Source of the DNA: Microvelia longipes
Taxonomy: Eukaryota > Arthropoda > Insecta > Hemiptera > Veliidae
Reading direction: 5' to 3'
DNA length: 64,000 bases
Assembly: GCA_018340805.1 (NCBI GenBank)
Contig: JACMZG010001913.1
Location: 35,848,011 to 35,912,010, forward strand
Every line of letters begins with the position of its first letter. Position 1 is the stretch's first letter. The position numbers were made by a program, and so were the translations under genes. Shown here piece by piece: positions 60,949 through 64,000 of this stretch. The notes below the pieces were generated by a model, which was given only the letters and a program-made list of their open reading frames with translations, ran no database searches and was not told the origin of the DNA.

Positions 60949-62609
60949 TTAGTCTGATGCTATTTAACATTTTTGTATCAATAAATCCCAAATCCATAGT
61001 TTTTATGTTGTACGCACAGCTGAAAACAAAGCTTTCGAGAGGTATGTACAATTCGTTGACACTCTTCATAGCTTTATCTTCTATACGTAACTTGTTTACT
61101 TCTGTTTTTATATTGAACAGTCGTCCAACTGTCAGGATTCGAACGAAAAGATATGTAATCATACCAAAACCCACTTGCGTGGTAAAAAAAACCTCCCCTT
61201 CCTAAGTCTTTGGTCCAAAAAGTTGGGAAATCAATTTTTCTGTCCCGCCAAATCATGTCCGTTTTGGTTGTAGACGGTCATTGACGTTGCAGAGTAAAGT
61301 TGTTTGGTTGGGAATACTAAAGGGCGTTATTTAAATTTAGAATCAATCATCAGATTCTTTTCCTGGGCGGCGTGCCAGCAGACTGCATCAAAAATAAAGG
61401 TATTCAACTTTAGAGGTAGCGTTGGCAAGGATATATACTATAAGGATAAAGTTCCTGACAATACCCTTGTCGTTTCGTTCATTCGTTTTATTTGTTTGGT
61501 CCTGGATCTATGAAGGTCAAACTGCTACAAGTATTACAACTGCAATTGTAATAGTTTATTTATTGATATATATATTTTGAGAAGGAAATGTGAAAAAACA
61601 ATAAAAGATTGGCATAAACTGAGCATTGCTTAACTGCAAAACGCTTTGCAGTTTTGCAAGTTTTCTTAGTTTTCTAGGCAGTCAAGGCAATTGTTGTGAA
61701 CATTGTAGTGCATACAAATGCGTTCCAAAGGAAATTCGCCCGGCTTGCGCCAGATTTATGTTTCTTACTTTAGTTTGTTCTTAATCCTTTAGTGAATTTT
61801 GGAAAACTTAATTGAATCCTTCCAAATGTTAAAAGCCATATCCTTCTAGCATTGGATGATAATGGAATCATTAAGAAAATTCAGAGAAAAATAAAATCTG
61901 TTGAACTTTTATAGTTAGAGGTTGGGTCTTTTTAGTCGCCCACAGATTTAATTACCGATTTAATGTTCGGAAAATTATTTTCTCATTTGAATATTACTCT
62001 TAGTTGTTAACTAACCAAAATTAGCTAATGTCAACTTAGTTTTATCACCAAAAATCAGCGCAAACTTGAAAATAAATACTGGTAAAAAGTCATTCTGAAA
62101 ATGTCAAGGTTACCAAAACCATAATTGGTCGTATTATTTCGCTTCGGTATGCTAAATCTGAAAATAAAATGTTAAATCAACGTTTAGATTGTGATAACTG
62201 ACTGGTTTCGCTAGACCTCGGATTAAAAACTTCTACTGCGGAGTTCTGCGAGATGGGCGAATTTGCTTGGAATGTCTTTTTTGCTTGCTCACCACTCCAT
62301 TTCTTGTTTGAACCATCAAGCTTCCATAGTTAGAAGAGTAATACTTGTATGTGCTTGGCAATTTTCTCAAAATTTTCAATAGGAATGCTCATTTTTCATC
62401 GTAGGTTGTTCAGAACTATACTTTTTTTAATCTGTTTTGTACAACATGTTAGGCAGGCATACAAAGCTAAATTTTTGCTAATCTCAAACATTTTTAGCGC
62501 ACACTCTGAAAAATTTAAAAAATTTAATGAACAACATGAATTCTACTGACATCATTCTTGATGCATTGCTTTAAGTTTTCACTATAATTATTGTTTAAAC
62601 GAATCTTAC

Positions 62610-62832
62610 CAACTACGTGTAGGAAAACAGACTTGGTGACGGGGGGATGGGACGGTAGATGACACTCATAATATCCTTGGTCGGATTTGCTGACATCCTT
62701 GATTATGAGAGTCCAGTCTAAACCCTGAGCCGTGTGATCTATCTTTGAGAATATTCTGTTATCTTTCCTGTAAACTTCATGACCTACTGCTATAAGGTCC
62801 AGGCGTTCTCCACCTCTTCGTAACCATGAAAC
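62610..62832 (-). CDS. dpr: dpr-family Ig protein, exon encoding second half of Ig1
   Basis: Encodes VSWLRRGGERLDLIAVGHE, VYRKDNRIF, DWTLIIKDVSKSDQGYYEC and HPPVTKSVFLHVV. This is the C-G strand half of the first Ig domain: C-strand Trp in VSW, E-strand DWTLII, and D-x-G-x-Y-x-C with the F-strand Cys. Its partner Cys is in an upstream exon beyond 64000 (63000-64000 shows no such ORF). The acceptor is gttaaattgcag|GTT (phase 0), the usual dpr break before VSW. The donor is TTG|gtaaga (phase 1), joining exactly to the exon at 57463-57640 across a 4,969-nt intron. 'RLDL' in place of the commoner HILT fits the dpr18/dpr20 group; which paralog is not settled. Confidence 0.95.
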
Positions 62833-64000
62833 CTGCAATTTAACACAAATCATAGTTAAACTAAATGCTTAAGGCTTGTGATCTTTAGTTTTTTTTAATT
62901 TCTTTTTTAAGTATATAAACAGTATTGTAATTATACGATTAAAGTTATTTTGCCCACGTTAAAAGAGAAAAACCCTTGAGCTATGCGGGCAGTTTTCGAA
63001 TGCGGTGAAAAGAAGATCTGGCTTTAGTCAAAAGCCGATTTGAAAATAAAGCACCTCCTAAGTACAAATAAAGTCCTCTAAGTATTTACTTTAGTTTTTA
63101 AGTTATAAATATAGGCTTCCTAGTTTTAATCTATTGGACCAAAACTGATCACTCTTTAAATCAAGACATATGCTTCCTTCTTTTTCTTTATAATTCCTTC
63201 AAACTTGCTCTTTTTGACATAAAATTTTAAATTTTATGAGTTTTAGTAGTTGCTGAGAGAGCAGGCATTTGGTACAAAAGTCATTTATTCGCTGAAACAT
63301 TACTTAGCTGTTCTTTGAATCTTACTTGAACTGCTGCAGGATTCAACTTCTAACCCTGCATTATGCGTTAATGATTTTGTGGTAGAAATACCTTGAGTTT
63401 GTGGAAAAAGTATTACAGATTACGTAAAATCTCTCTAAATCAACATTTGCAAGTTAAAATACAGTTATCGCCTTCGCAAAAATTTCAGGGGCTAAACCAT
63501 TTATTGTCTATGAGAAACTCTTTACAAAAATGAATTAAAGATAATCCTTAATTTCAATCAATAAAATTTTCGTTGCACTTAAGATTTTTTTAAAATAACT
63601 ATTGTTAAACTGTTCTTAATTTTCCTTACACTCAAATTCGGTTTTTACAGTTCAACCAATTACTATTTTTATAGTGACAGTTTAATTGCCTTATACGTGT
63701 TTTATGGGAAACCAGGTATAAAAGGTATTATCAGGTCTTACATGTCAAATCTCCCTCAGTGAAGTCTCATGAATCAAAACACAGTTAATTCGCGAAACTA
63801 ATTTATCGTTCATAGGAAAACCTTTGAAGTCGATCTTCAATTTTCACCCACGCCTAAACCTAATACTTTCTTTGCTCTAAAATCGTGTAAATAACAATTA
63901 CTTATCACTTTTTTAATTTTCCTCTCGCACAAATTCAGTTTACAATTTACTGTTCAACTATTACTTCTTTACAGCTTATTTGATTATTTTTGTAAAACTG
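62833..64000 (-). other. dpr upstream intron, start
   Basis: 1.2 kb of AT-rich sequence with no exon, tandem repeat or MITE that I can identify. The next 5' dpr exon is outside the window. Confidence 0.6.

Overview
The window looks like a gene-poor, AT-rich piece of an insect nuclear genome. It has spliceosomal introns with clear donors and acceptors, a dpr-family (arthropod) immunoglobulin gene, BEL/Pao, copia and non-LTR relics, tRNA-derived SINEs, many fold-back MITEs, long (AT)n tracts and several minisatellites. I cannot name the species; a hemipteroid insect is only a guess. No bacterial gene, operon, CRISPR array or intact transposon ORF was found.

Host coding sequence is under 1% of the window, and all of it is on the minus strand. 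(1) At 39-189 is one exon of the 26S proteasome ATPase Rpt6/PSMC5; the rest of that gene runs off the left edge. (2) At 35105-35241, 57463-57640 and 62610-62832 are three consecutive exons of a dpr/zig-8-like cell-surface Ig protein, closest by eye to the dpr18/dpr20 type. They encode the second half of Ig1 and the whole of Ig2. The exon phases join exactly (1/2, then 2/1). The 22.2-kb second intron appears to start with GC (AG|GCAAGT) instead of GT. The signal-peptide/Ig1-start exons lie beyond 64000 and the C-terminal exon was not found.

Layout: 0.2-2.2 kb, start of the Rpt6 upstream region with a non-LTR relic and inverted GGGTGGGTCCCTTAT repeats. 2.2-35 kb, no recognisable host gene: a 54-bp palindromic minisatellite (6.7-7.1), a composite element with a 0.7-kb palindrome (8-9.8), a BEL/Pao pol relic (17.5-18.4), SINEs and hairpin elements (23-28), and a nested inverted region holding a 338-bp satellite (29.3-32.8). 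35.2-57.5 kb, the giant dpr intron: about 24 copies of a 70-bp repeat, several fold-backs, a giant inverted pair (44.1-45.9 and 46.6-48.3), a hAT MITE with an 8-bp target duplication, a scrambled copia relic, and about 19 copies of a 105-bp repeat. 57.6-62.6 kb, the next dpr intron, with a 103-bp Harbinger-like MITE and more fold-backs.

The most interesting theme is ribozyme-like. One MITE family (19.0, 33.8, 34.0, 58.8 kb) carries hammerhead-ribozyme-like cores with a 6-bp stem III, CTGATGA, a 4-bp stem II and GAAA. A second set of fold-backs (27.4, 39.4/39.9, 60.5/60.6 kb; weaker at 13.4 and 23.3-23.5 kb) carries motifs resembling the hammerheads of Penelope-like elements, in several cases once in each arm. 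Activity needs folding and cleavage tests; nothing here was computed by a program.
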